From the NCBI GenBank assembly GCA_949283695.1, contig CASDTX010000029.1, forward strand, positions 1 to 64,000: a DNA stretch of 64,000 nt, given 5' to 3'. A program made the position numbers and the translations under genes. The notes below the pieces were generated by a model that ran no database searches, was not told the origin of the DNA, and was given only the letters and a program-made list of their open reading frames with translations. Shown here piece after piece: positions 27,244-34,938 of the stretch (its first letter is position 1; each line of letters begins with the position of its first letter). The DNA is from an uncultured Eubacteriales bacterium (GTDB taxonomy: Bacteria > Bacillota > Clostridia > Lachnospirales > Lachnospiraceae).

Positions 27244-27275
27244 ATTTTAGCAGGCATTTTCCTATACTTTTCCTA
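27244..27275 (-). promoter_or_regulatory. Response-regulator promoter with tandem TAGGA box
   Basis: TAGGA half-sites at 27271-27275 and 27260-27264 (minus strand) are 11 bp apart and exactly 10 bp before -10 TAAAAT (27244-27249). The flanking TTTG before the first half-site is also shared with the ABC promoter. No -35 hexamer match is visible. Confidence 0.7.
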
Positions 27276-27282
27276 CAAATCA

Positions 27283-28359
27283 TCATCCGCAGACATTTTC
27301 TGTCTTTGGCTCTTCCTTTCGCTCTGCCTTTCGGTCAAGGACGAACCGGTTCACAAGCACCACCCCCAGACTCAGGATCAGAAGAAAATAGAAATTAATC
27401 CCCCTGCTCACCAGCATGGACGGTATCAGGTATGCCCCGGTAAATACATGGGCGAACACTGTCTGGTACATCAGTTCCGTGATCCCCTGAGCCCCGGGCA
27501 GGGGGAGCATGTCTACCGCGATATAGACCGAGGCCTGCAGAAGGATCACCTTCACAGCTCCCGCCCCTTCCAGGCCGAATCCAAGATACACCAGATACGT
27601 AAGCACGAATACACTGCACCGCTGCAGAAAGGTCACAAACACCACATACAGCAGTTTCCCTCTGTGATTTCTCAGCCATGCAACTGCGCTCTGATAACTG
27701 TCCACAAAGTTCCGGATCTTCTCTTCCCTTCGCTCAGACGGCTTCCAGATCCGCATCCGGATCAGGAGACCTTCGAAGCACTGTGCCCCTTTTAGAATCA
27801 CTTTCGGGAACAGCATCACACCCAGAATCAGGATGACCAGAACCACATTTAATGTCAGTCCCAGGAGATACAGCGGGAAGAAGCTCCCCAGCTCTTCCCG
27901 CAGGGGATCTCTCCAGAACAGAAGAATCCCTGTTCCCATAACTACCAGCACGAACTTGTAGACCACTGCCACTGTCATAAGCACCACCGTGCTGTCCGAT
28001 CCTCTGTTTCCGTCCTTGTTCATATAATATAGCTGAACCGGCTGTCCGCCGCTGGCAGAGGGCGTGATCCCCGAGTAAAAGAACCCGATAAAAGAATATT
28101 GAATGCAGCGGAAAAGAGAACTGCATTTTCTATTGTTTCTCTGTGCCCGCATTGCCCGGAGCAGATACCAGATCATATAACCTTCTGCACAGACAAAAAA
28201 GACTGCAAGACCGGCCGCCGGAATCAGATACCCGAGCGACATTCTCCGCACAGAACGGATAATTTCCGAGAGATCCCTCCCGCTGAACAGTGCGTAAAAT
28301 GTCAGTATCATCACCGCAAGGAACAGTCCGATCTGCAGTGCCCGTTTTCTAGCGCTCAT
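27283..28359 (-). CDS. Flippase-like integral membrane protein (UPF0104/LPG synthase TM family)
   Basis: 358 residues with about eight membrane helices. It belongs to the AglD/MprF-transmembrane-type family: NRKCSSLFRCIQYSFIGFFYSGITPSASGGQPVQLYYM is the family signature (TP.xxGGxP), and MLPLPGAQGITELMY near residue 290 the second one. It lacks the MprF aminoacyl-transferase domain. Such proteins are thought to move lipids or lipid-linked sugars across the membrane. It is 15 bp downstream of the NlpC/P60-like gene, in one unit with the glycosyltransferase; lipid-linked glycan or glycolipid export is the inference. Confidence 0.85.
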   Translation of the reverse strand: MSARKRALQIGLFLAVMILTFYALFSGRDLSEIIRSVRRMSLGYLIPAAGLAVFFVCAEGYMIWYLLRAMRAQRNNRKCSSLFRCIQYSFIGFFYSGITPSASGGQPVQLYYMNKDGNRGSDSTVVLMTVAVVYKFVLVVMGTGILLFWRDPLREELGSFFPLYLLGLTLNVVLVILILGVMLFPKVILKGAQCFEGLLIRMRIWKPSERREEKIRNFVDSYQSAVAWLRNHRGKLLYVVFVTFLQRCSVFVLTYLVYLGFGLEGAGAVKVILLQASVYIAVDMLPLPGAQGITELMYQTVFAHVFTGAYLIPSMLVSRGINFYFLLILSLGVVLVNRFVLDRKAERKEEPKTENVCG

Positions 28360-28374
28360 ATCTCATCCCCCGCT

Positions 28375-29016
28375 TCAGCGCCTGTAATGCATGCGCGGCT
28401 TCATCCCCGCATGTACATATGCATTTCCGGCAAAAGCCGGCTGTGCAAGATGGAAGACCGGTGCCGGATACCGCCCGCAGATCGTTTCTTCCGTTTCCAC
28501 CAGATCTCTTAAGCTGCCTTCATAGATCTTGTGCTTTCCCTGGTACTCATAGAAGTCTTTCGGCGTCACAAGAGAGAAATGCTTCCCGAACCTGCACACC
28601 CCTGCCTCCTCCAGAAGCTTCGCTGTGTAAGAAGAACAGGTATAATGCCCTTTCTGCACGAACGGACGGTTCAGGAGAAGGAAGGGCAGCCCCAGCACCG
28701 TATAGTGATACCGGAATCTCTGCCGCATAGCCTGGCTGAGTTCGTCCGCAATGTACCGTTTCTGCTCCTCTGTACACTCCAAACTGCAGATCATATAATC
28801 CGCATCCGGAAACGCCTTCAGAATCTTCCGCTTATCCTCCCGCTCGAACCCCGCGATCAGCGGAACAGACGGATGCCTGCGCCCGATGCTGTACGCCTCG
28901 TCCAGATAGGGATCCAGTGCCAGCGCTACGTGAATATATTTCTGTCTGATCACTCTGCGGATGATCCCGGCGAAGAATCCGGGCGTATCCACGAAAGCGA
29001 GATAAATCTGTGCCAT
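28375..29016 (-). CDS. Permuted NlpC/P60 (papain-like) hydrolase-like protein
   Basis: 213 residues. The order His-then-Cys is that of permuted papain-like NlpC/P60 proteins (YiiX/YaeF type): KYIHVALALDPYLDEAYSIGRR near residue 32 supplies a His strand, and GHYTCSSYTAKLLEEAGV near residue 130 supplies the nucleophile-like Cys at the helix start. No signal peptide is seen, so it is probably cytoplasmic or at the inner membrane face. Family members are proposed lipid or peptide amidases/acyltransferases; the substrate is unknown. It lies 23 bp after the glycosyltransferase. Confidence 0.68.
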   Translation of the reverse strand: MAQIYLAFVDTPGFFAGIIRRVIRQKYIHVALALDPYLDEAYSIGRRHPSVPLIAGFEREDKRKILKAFPDADYMICSLECTEEQKRYIADELSQAMRQRFRYHYTVLGLPFLLLNRPFVQKGHYTCSSYTAKLLEEAGVCRFGKHFSLVTPKDFYEYQGKHKIYEGSLRDLVETEETICGRYPAPVFHLAQPAFAGNAYVHAGMKPRMHYRR

Positions 29017-29039
29017 ATCACTGTGCCTCCTCTTTGGTC

Positions 29040-30062
29040 TTACTGGAACTGATAGATCCTCCTTGCGAACCGGTATCCGCCCACGGTCAGCTTCCCGCCC
29101 AATCTGCCCGGAAGGTAAGTCAGACCGCTTAAAGTGGAGTATCTGAGTCTGTGGTAGAGAGCGGAATCATATTCCCGGATCCTCTCCCACATCTCGTACC
29201 GCTTCCGCTGCGCATCCGCTGTCTGCATCAGCAGCAGATGAATGGAAGAGATCGACAGCATAATTGAGATGTTCCGCGTCATATATGCCGCCAGTTTGGG
29301 ATGAATCGCTTTTACCTCTCTGAGGTCCACGCTGCGCGCAACCAGCTCGGTCACCCGGATTTGCTGGTCGATCCGCTTCATCAGCACGTTCTCATTCACA
29401 GACTGGTCATCCCGCCCCAGGTAGTAGTGATAGAGATCCAGATCCTGATAGCAGATCGTCTTCACATAGGGAAGGGGCTGGTAGGAGAACAAATTGTCTA
29501 CATAAAACGTATGCTCCGGCAGTTTCACTTTTGATTCCCGCAGCACTTCTGTCCGAAACATCAGTGCATGCATGATCAAATACTGCGACGCCCGGAAGCG
29601 TCCAATCGTATCCCAGGTACAGTTCTCTCCCTCGGGGAACACATTTCTGTAATCCATCACACGGCTCTTCCCCTCGTCCAGATGGTCATACACATAATTG
29701 CAGACAAACAGATCCGGCAGCTCGTGTTTCGCTTCGATGGTTTTCATTCGTGCCAGAAAGGTCTTATATGCTACCTGATCCAGCCAGTCATCCGAGTCCA
29801 CGACTTTATAATACATGCCCTCTGCCAGTTCAAGACCTTTATTCACTCCGGAGCCGTGCCCGCCATTCTCCTTATGCACCACACGTACGATATCCGGGTA
29901 GCGGATCTGGTACTCATCAGCAATCGCCGCCGTCCCGTCAGATGAACCGTCATTGATCAAGATCACTTCTATATCTCTGCCTCCCGCGAGAAGCGAATCT
30001 ACACACCTCCTCATATAACTTTCAGAATTGTAGCACGGTACGGCAAATGTGATATACTTCAT
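29040..30062 (-). CDS. Glycosyltransferase family 2
   Basis: A GT-A fold glycosyltransferase of 340 residues: YITFAVPCYNSESYMRRCVDSLL, IEVILINDGSSDGTAAIADEY, NGGHGSGVNKGLELAEGMYYKVVDSDDWLD (with the DxD-type DSDD near residue 95). There is no membrane helix, so it is cytoplasmic and uses a nucleotide sugar. It heads the unit glycosyltransferase - NlpC/P60-like - flippase-like protein, followed by the two-component genes. Acceptor unknown; a membrane-associated glycolipid or wall polymer is likely from context. The promoter region (30109-30154) contains two TTCTTAAGA sites. Confidence 0.9.
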   Translation of the reverse strand: MKYITFAVPCYNSESYMRRCVDSLLAGGRDIEVILINDGSSDGTAAIADEYQIRYPDIVRVVHKENGGHGSGVNKGLELAEGMYYKVVDSDDWLDQVAYKTFLARMKTIEAKHELPDLFVCNYVYDHLDEGKSRVMDYRNVFPEGENCTWDTIGRFRASQYLIMHALMFRTEVLRESKVKLPEHTFYVDNLFSYQPLPYVKTICYQDLDLYHYYLGRDDQSVNENVLMKRIDQQIRVTELVARSVDLREVKAIHPKLAAYMTRNISIMLSISSIHLLLMQTADAQRKRYEMWERIREYDSALYHRLRYSTLSGLTYLPGRLGGKLTVGGYRFARRIYQFQ

Positions 30063-30108
30063 ATTCTAATCCTCCCTCTGTGGTTTCCTTTCATTCATCT
30101 ATGAACCT

Positions 30109-30154
30109 ATTGTAAAAAAGCGTTCTTAAGATAACAGGAAGGTAATTCTTAAGA
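30109..30154 (-). promoter_or_regulatory. Candidate promoter with two TTCTTAAGA sites, glycosyltransferase operon
   Basis: A -10 TACAAT (30109-30114, minus strand) has a poor -35. Two palindromic TTCTTAAGA sites (30123-30131 and 30146-30154) lie 23 bp apart over the spacer and upstream of the -35; the second is part of a perfect 14-bp palindrome, AATTCTTAAGAATT. The layout suggests regulated transcription. Confidence 0.5.
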
Positions 30155-30192
30155 ATTCGAAAAGATTTTTTAAACGAAGGAAAAAGACTGCC

Positions 30193-30378
30193 TCATCTGT
30201 TAAATCTCTGTAATGCGCGGTCCAGTGCGGACCACAGCCCGGAAATCACAAACATGACCGCTCCGATCGGTACGATAATCAGAATCAGCACAGCCATCAG
30301 AAGCCAGCTTACACATCTTCCAAAACATCTTTTTCTCTTTTCCATGTCATTTCCATTTCTCAGCACCATTTCTTCCAT
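30193..30378 (-). CDS. Small single-pass membrane protein
   Basis: 61 residues, not recognised. A polar, basic start (MEKRKRCFGRCVSW) precedes one membrane segment (LLMAVLILIIVPIGAVMFVISGL) and a short amphipathic tail (WSALDRALQRFNR). AGGTG lies seven bases before the ATG, which supports translation. It is 130 bp upstream of the glycosyltransferase and could belong to that envelope block. Confidence 0.55.
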   Translation of the reverse strand: MEEMVLRNGNDMEKRKRCFGRCVSWLLMAVLILIIVPIGAVMFVISGLWSALDRALQRFNR

Positions 30379-30640
30379 CTTCTTTCACCTCGCAGAATTC
30401 CACGCTCAGCTCTCTGACTTCTCTCTGCCGCGCAGCTGTTGTTTCCTCACATCAATATCCTAACAGAGCCGCCGGATCTCTTCCATTCAGACGACTTACA
30501 ATTCCCATCCCCCATCTTACACTTTTGTAAGAACTGCTCCCGTTTGGCCCGCGCCATTTGTAAAATATTCTTGATAGGTATTGAGAAAAAGAGAAAAACG
30601 TTATACCATAAGAAGGATTTTTAAGAAAGTGAGGGATTTC
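30379..30640. other. Intergenic region between divergent membrane-protein genes
   Basis: No gene is visible. On the plus strand TTGAGA (30581-30586), 17 bp, TACCAT (30604-30609) is a weak candidate promoter for the downstream gene. On the minus side I see no clear promoter for the 61-residue gene. Confidence 0.4.
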
Positions 30641-31480
30641 ATGAATCAAAAAAAGGGGTTTTCCGATTATTTTGAAGATGATTTTGAAGTAACTTATGAA
30701 GAAGAACCGGATATTACAGAATCTTCCCCGGACAAGGATTACCACAGTCAGGAGACGATTGTCATGGATCCGGATGAATATGATACCCGCAGCCGTCGCT
30801 CCCGGTATCCGGACAGCGGATATGAGGAGACATTCGGCAGACAGGATAAGGGTTCGTCTGACCGCGATCGGGGCAGCCGCAGCCGGAACAGACAGAACGA
30901 AAGGTACACGGATCAGGAATCTGATTCCAGACAGAAACGCAGCTCACGCCGCAGAAGAAGCCGGGGCGTGCCTCTTGCCGCTCCCATCCGCAAAGGCGGC
31001 CGGGCGCTCTCCCGTCTGGCATCCGCGCTGGTACGGAGCCTGACCGCGCTGCTGATCCTGGCAGTCACCGCCTATGTCACCTGGACATTCTGGCGGGCAA
31101 GTACGCCCTATGGTGATATCATAGAAGCAGTCGAGAAAAAGAGCATCTCCATGACCCTGGCCGCTTATTTATGCGCGCCGGCACTTTTCCTCTTATTTGA
31201 GTTTATTTCGCTGTGCTGGTCCATGACCAGGGTCCGGGTAAGAGACGGGATGCAGACCTGGAAAGAAGACACCGGCAGAGGCCTCTTCTCTTTCCTCTTT
31301 GTATTTGCCTCCTCCTATGTCTGTTTCCTGTTCAGCCGTTTTCTTCCCGAATCACCTGACGTGCTGTACGGGATCAAAGGAGCTGCCGAAGTATACGGCT
31401 CCATGCACAATGTCCTCTTCGGACTCTGCGCCGCAGGCGTGGTGTCGTGCATCGTAAGGAAGTACTGGTCGAACCGGTAA
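30641..31480 (+). CDS. Uncharacterised membrane protein with long charged N-terminal region
   Basis: About 279 residues, family not recognised. The first 110 residues are hydrophilic and low-complexity: an acidic part (FEDDFEVTYEEEPD) followed by Arg/Ser/Asp repeats (DRDRGSRSRNRQ, RSSRRRRSRG). Four membrane helices follow, beginning at SLTALLILAVTAYVTW, with a cytoplasmic-type loop between helices two and three. Start: ATG at 30641 with GAGGG five bases ahead; a longer frame would begin inside the candidate promoter. It is convergent with the integrase-fold gene, and the shared hairpin at 31488-31535 probably ends its transcript. Confidence 0.75.
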   Translation: MNQKKGFSDYFEDDFEVTYEEEPDITESSPDKDYHSQETIVMDPDEYDTRSRRSRYPDSGYEETFGRQDKGSSDRDRGSRSRNRQNERYTDQESDSRQKRSSRRRRSRGVPLAAPIRKGGRALSRLASALVRSLTALLILAVTAYVTWTFWRASTPYGDIIEAVEKKSISMTLAAYLCAPALFLLFEFISLCWSMTRVRVRDGMQTWKEDTGRGLFSFLFVFASSYVCFLFSRFLPESPDVLYGIKGAAEVYGSMHNVLFGLCAAGVVSCIVRKYWSNR

Positions 31481-31487
31481 AACGCCA

Positions 31488-31535
31488 TGAACTGGCCAAA
31501 GTCAGGGCTTTTCAATCCTGACTTTGACCAGTTCA
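31488..31535 (+). terminator. Terminator hairpin overlapping the end of the convergent gene
   Basis: A 19-bp stem with one G-T pair and a 10-nt loop (31507-31516), followed on the plus strand by a T-rich run. Its right arm is made by the last codons of the minus-strand integrase-fold gene. Confidence 0.75.
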
Positions 31536-32368
31536 TTTGCTTTTCTGCGGAGATTGTTTCTATAAGACAGTCCCTTATATCTTCTGATCTGCTGTTCTGT
31601 TCTGCCCATCTGAGCAGCCGTCTGCCCGGCCGAAGCCCCATAAGAAAAGAGATTGAACGCACAGCAGTTTCGCACCGCCTCGGCACTGTACGGCGGGATT
31701 CCCGCCTTCCCGCACAGCCGTTTCATCATCCGGCTGATATACATGGTATTCAGCCTCCGTCCGCTTCTGTTATAGAAGAGGCTCTCGTGCACTTCCCGCT
31801 GGTCCATATATTCCATAAGAATATTCCATGCATCTTCCGGGATGAAACAGGGCTCTTCCCTGCCGCTGAGCACTGCATAGCACCCATCCTCATAGATGGC
31901 AAAGTCTTCCGGTCCGTCCAGAGCGATAATCTCTGTGGAAGTCATACCGGTACGGTACAGCAGCGTCAGAATGGTGTACGCCGCCTGCTCCTCCGACGCG
32001 GCACGCAGAAGCGCGTCCATCTCCTCCACAGGCACGCACTTCGCCAGCCCGCTCTCCCTGGGCAGATTCTTCAAATACGGATAGAAGAAGTCTTCTGTCT
32101 GTGAGAACTCTGCGAACGAATGCAGCTCCCGGAACTTCTTGGTCAGCGTCCGCGGACTCAGCTGCCCGCGCTCTGTCCGCCGGCTCATCAGCTCATAATA
32201 CCGCTTCACATCCCCACGGTCCGCTTCGGCAAAGCATCTGCCCGTGATCCGGCAGAATTCCATAATGTCTGACCAGTAGGACGCTTCGGTAGACGGACTG
32301 CGGAACCGCTTTCGAAATAAATCCCAAATTTCAGGATTGACAAACTCCGGTTCAGCGTTTTGGCTCAT
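31502..32368 (-). CDS. Tyrosine recombinase/integrase-fold protein, probably catalytically degenerate
   Basis: 288 residues with the two-domain layout of tyrosine recombinases: a SAM-like N-domain (SPSTEASYWSDIMEFCRITG, LSPRTLTKKFRELHSFAEF) and a catalytic-type domain. However, the box I arginine of TGxRxSE is Thr here (RTGMTSTEII), the HxxRH motif reads EAVRNCC, the LGH motif reads MGR, and no clear beta-hairpin lysine is present. Only one Arg and a candidate Tyr (RRYKG) remain. No attachment sites or mobile genes are nearby. Start: ATG at 32368 with GGAGG nine bases ahead; the longer frame precedes the promoter's start. A repurposed DNA-binding protein is more likely than an active integrase. 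Confidence 0.78.
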   Translation of the reverse strand: MSQNAEPEFVNPEIWDLFRKRFRSPSTEASYWSDIMEFCRITGRCFAEADRGDVKRYYELMSRRTERGQLSPRTLTKKFRELHSFAEFSQTEDFFYPYLKNLPRESGLAKCVPVEEMDALLRAASEEQAAYTILTLLYRTGMTSTEIIALDGPEDFAIYEDGCYAVLSGREEPCFIPEDAWNILMEYMDQREVHESLFYNRSGRRLNTMYISRMMKRLCGKAGIPPYSAEAVRNCCAFNLFSYGASAGQTAAQMGRTEQQIRRYKGLSYRNNLRRKANELVKVRIEKP

Positions 32369-32428
32369 TCTGTCGGCCCTCCCTGCCTTGTTCAATTCAG
32401 TCCAATAAATGTTATTAGTATTATTCAT

Positions 32429-32457
32429 ACTATAACATTTCTATCCGAATCCTGCAA
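32429..32457 (-). promoter_or_regulatory. Promoter of the integrase-fold gene
   Basis: TTGCAG (32452-32457), 17 bp, TATAGT (32429-32434) on the minus strand. A start near 32422 fixes the ATG at 32368 as the first usable start codon. Confidence 0.65.
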
Positions 32458-32520
32458 GCAAAAAAGGAGAACCGAAGGAACCCTTTCTGACATTGCAAAA
32501 GTTCCTGTTCTCCTTTTTGC
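32458..32520 (-). terminator. Terminator of the SPFH-RHH-small protein unit
   Basis: Long interrupted stem (GGAGAAC and GGAAC blocks pairing across a loop of about 20 nt) followed on the minus strand by TTTTTT. It lies about 65 bp after the 76-residue gene. Confidence 0.75.
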
Positions 32521-32586
32521 TTTCTTTCTTCTCTGGTGTACGTGTTGCACATGCTGCGGGCGGTGTGCCCTCATACACGGACAGCT

Positions 32587-32817
32587 TTACTCATCGAATT
32601 CCAGGACGGCGATATGGAACTGAGGGGTTTCTTTCAGTTCTTTCACAGTTCCCCGTCTTGTTTTCAGCCGCTCCGCCTGTCTGAAATTTCCACTCATCCC
32701 AAGAGCATGCTCAATCATGTAGTAATAAGACGTAGGGAGCACGCCCTCTGACACGTTCACTTCCATTCCAGGCTTCAGAGCCTCTGTATCTTCAATTGTA
32801 AATTCCATTGTGCGCAT
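32587..32817 (-). CDS. Small conserved-looking protein, function unknown
   Basis: About 76 residues, soluble, not recognised. It reads MRTMEFTIEDTEALKPGMEV at the start, then SEGVLPTSYYYMIEHALGMS, RLKTRRGTVKELKETPQF and HIAVLEFDE. The mix of short strands and one helix suggests a small beta-rich domain. Start: ATG at 32817 with AGGAG 10 bases ahead. It closes the SPFH-RHH unit, 59 bp after the RHH gene and before a strong terminator, so it is probably part of that system. Confidence 0.6.
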   Translation of the reverse strand: MRTMEFTIEDTEALKPGMEVNVSEGVLPTSYYYMIEHALGMSGNFRQAERLKTRRGTVKELKETPQFHIAVLEFDE

Positions 32818-32876
32818 CTTCTGTTCTCTCCTGCATTCCATGTTCTCCGCAGAATCCCTGTCTTGGGTATCCGCTC

Positions 32877-33080
32877 TCAGCTTAGATCCAGTTCGGGCGG
32901 CTCGTCAAGATGTTCCGGGGCGTATTTCCCGTTCTTCTTTCTCTGCCGCACGCATTCGGTCAGCAGATATTCGATCTGCCCGTTGACCGACCGGAAATCA
33001 TCCTCTGCCCAGGCTGCAATGGCATCGTATAATTTCGCTGAAAGCCGCAATGGGATCTGCTTCTTCTTCGTATCTGCCAT
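32877..33080 (-). CDS. Arc-like ribbon-helix-helix protein
   Basis: 67 residues with an Arc/MetJ ribbon-helix-helix domain: strand [10 protein letters not shown], helix [15 protein letters not shown], then [19 protein letters not shown]. The C-terminal tail ([13 protein letters not shown]) is acidic. RHH dimers bind DNA through the paired N-terminal strands. It is encoded 21 bp after the SPFH gene; no toxin gene is adjacent, so an antitoxin role is not supported. GGAG lies eight bases before the ATG. Confidence 0.8.
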   Translation of the reverse strand: MADTKKKQIPLRLSAKLYDAIAAWAEDDFRSVNGQIEYLLTECVRQRKKNGKYAPEHLDEPPELDLS

Positions 33081-33101
33081 GGCTGAGGCTCCGCCGGCCG
33101 C

Positions 33102-34130
33102 CTAGTACAGACTTCCGGAATTCACAACCGGCTGAGCGTCTCTGTTTCCGCAGAGCACTACAAGCAGATTTGAGACCATGGCAGCCTTGCGCTCTTCATC
33201 CAGTTCCACAACCGCATTCTGGTTCAGCCGGTCAAGTGCCATCTCTACCATCCCGACTGCTCCGTCTACGATCATCTTCCGCGCATCAACGATCGCCGAC
33301 GCCTGCTGCCTCTGCAGCATCACTGCCGCAATCTCTGGTGCGTAGGCAAGATAGGTAATTCTGGCCTCAATCACTTCCAGGCCAGCCTCTTCTACTTTCT
33401 GCTGGATCTCATTCTTAATCCGCTCTGCCACAATCTCACTGGATCCTCTCAGGCTGCCCTCGTCTGCGATCCCGTCGCCTGTGGTGTCTACATTAGGCGC
33501 CACGTCGTAGGGATAGATCCGGACGATATTCCTTACCGCGCTGTCGCACTGCAGAGACAGATATTCTTTGTAGTTGTCTACATTAAATACTGCTTTCGCA
33601 GTGTCTGTCACACGCCACATCACGGCGATCCCGATCTCCACCGGATTTCCCAGACAGTCATTGATCTTCTGCCGGTTGTTGTTCAGCGTCATAATCTTAA
33701 GAGAAATCTTCTTGCCTCCTGTGGATTCTGCGTTCCCCAGATTCATATTGAACGCCATAGAGAATGACTGAGGCTTCTTCTCTGTACGGTCAACATCCCC
33801 GCTCTGATTAAGTCGGGTGTTGGCCGCCGGATTCACACTGGTACAGAACGGATTCACGAAATAGAATCCCTCGCCTTTGAGCGACCCCACATACCGGCCG
33901 AATAAAGTCAATACCAGCGCTTCCTGCGGCTTAAGCACCCGCAGCCCGCAGTACGGGAACCAGCCGATGCACAGCCAGACAATGCTGATGATCAGCAGCG
34001 CCGGTCCATACCCGTCCCCTATCATCACCCCGCCGAAAATACATCCTGCAATTGCAGCAAGATACAGGAGCGTGGTCAATATGAGAACCAGCATCCCATT
34101 CTGTTTGTTGGACAAAATCTTTTCTGTCAT
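33102..34130 (-). CDS. SPFH/band 7 domain membrane protein
   Basis: 342 residues. Two N-terminal membrane segments ([22 protein letters not shown] and [19 protein letters not shown]) anchor the protein. The SPFH domain follows ([59 protein letters not shown]), then a helical, coiled-coil-prone region ([51 protein letters not shown]). SPFH proteins form membrane oligomers and organise microdomains or control proteases. It heads a three-gene unit with an RHH protein and a 76-residue protein behind promoter 34174-34202. Confidence 0.92.
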   Translation of the reverse strand: MTEKILSNKQNGMLVLILTTLLYLAAIAGCIFGGVMIGDGYGPALLIISIVWLCIGWFPYCGLRVLKPQEALVLTLFGRYVGSLKGEGFYFVNPFCTSVNPAANTRLNQSGDVDRTEKKPQSFSMAFNMNLGNAESTGGKKISLKIMTLNNNRQKINDCLGNPVEIGIAVMWRVTDTAKAVFNVDNYKEYLSLQCDSAVRNIVRIYPYDVAPNVDTTGDGIADEGSLRGSSEIVAERIKNEIQQKVEEAGLEVIEARITYLAYAPEIAAVMLQRQQASAIVDARKMIVDGAVGMVEMALDRLNQNAVVELDEERKAAMVSNLLVVLCGNRDAQPVVNSGSLY

Positions 34131-34173
34131 ATAAGTATCCCTCCTATCATTAAAACATCTATTTGATATCTTT

Positions 34174-34202
34174 ATGATATCACTTAGACTTCATAATGTA
34201 AA
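34174..34202 (-). promoter_or_regulatory. Promoter of the SPFH unit
   Basis: TTTACA (34197-34202), 17 bp, TATCAT (34174-34179) with TG one base upstream of the -10 on the minus strand. A second GATATC follows five bases later, giving a GATATC-N5-GATATC pair over the -10, a possible operator. Confidence 0.7.
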
Positions 34203-34225
34203 GAGGATTCTGACAAATTTTAGAA

Positions 34226-34843
34226 TCAGCGGATAAAGTTGGTCTTACAGCCCGGCTCTTTCTCCGGAAGTCCATATTCCTTCTTGCCAAGGGCAATGCT
34301 CTTCATCAGGAATGCCATATTTCTCGCCAGTGTGCGCATGGTCTGCATTCCTTCCAGATCCTGCTCTGCCTCTCCCGGAGCCGCTCCGTGCACGCTGTTC
34401 CAGTACTGGCTGGACGCCACCGGCATGCCTGAGATTGTGAAATACTTATTCAGCTCATCATATGTAGCAGAAAGTCCGCCTCTTCTGGCTGCCGCAACCG
34501 CAGCTCCCACCTTCATCGTCTTATCGCAGTGACAGCTGTAGAACAGCCGGTCAAGAAATGCAACCAGCGTCGCGTTCGCCGATGCATAGTAAACCGGGCT
34601 GCCGACCACAAGACCGTCACACTCCCGGAACTTCTCCGCAGCCGCGTTTACCGCGTCGTCGAATACGCATTTGCCGTTCTTCGCACAGGATCCACAGGCA
34701 ATGCATCCTCTGACTGCCTGATTCCCGATGTGAAGAATCTCTGTCTCAATCCCCTCTTCGGCAAACACTTTTTCCATTTCCTTCAGGGCCAGAGCGGTAT
34801 TCCCGTTCGCCCGCGGACTTCCGTTAATCATCAGAACTTTCAT
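34226..34843 (-). CDS. Flavodoxin-fold NAD(P)H:FMN oxidoreductase family protein
   Basis: 205 residues starting MKVLMINGSPRANGNTALAL, the FMN phosphate loop of the NADPH-dependent FMN reductase/flavodoxin-2 group. GCIACGSCAKNGKCVFDD near residue 45 carries four Cys in a CxxCxxxxxC-type pattern common in iron-sulphur flavoprotein relatives. DGLVVGSPVYYASANATLVAFLDRLFY is the second flavin loop. Electron donor and substrate are unknown. Start: ATG at 34843. It stands just downstream of the sucrose operon but past that operon's hairpin, so it may be a separate unit. Confidence 0.85.
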   Translation of the reverse strand: MKVLMINGSPRANGNTALALKEMEKVFAEEGIETEILHIGNQAVRGCIACGSCAKNGKCVFDDAVNAAAEKFRECDGLVVGSPVYYASANATLVAFLDRLFYSCHCDKTMKVGAAVAAARRGGLSATYDELNKYFTISGMPVASSQYWNSVHGAAPGEAEQDLEGMQTMRTLARNMAFLMKSIALGKKEYGLPEKEPGCKTNFIR

Positions 34844-34893
34844 CTTCCTACTGCCCCCTTCTTCTCGTCTCAGCATTTCTGTTTCTTCTTAAG

Positions 34894-34925
34894 AGAGCGG
34901 GAGAAGATTTCTCTCCTCCCGCTCT
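34894..34925 (-). terminator. Hairpin after the sucrose operon
   Basis: A perfect 10-bp GC-rich stem (34894-34903 with 34916-34925) lies just past the GH32 stop. The T-run is poor (CTT), so termination may be partial. Confidence 0.5.
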
Positions 34926-34938
34926 TCTCAAGACAGAA

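Noticed and set aside
31502-32368. Integrase as evidence for a prophage or genomic island
   Set aside because: Catalytic residues are mostly missing and no phage, transfer genes, tRNA target or flanking repeats are seen.
32877-33080. RHH protein as an antitoxin
   Set aside because: No adjacent toxin-like gene; the neighbours are an SPFH protein and an unrelated 76-residue protein.
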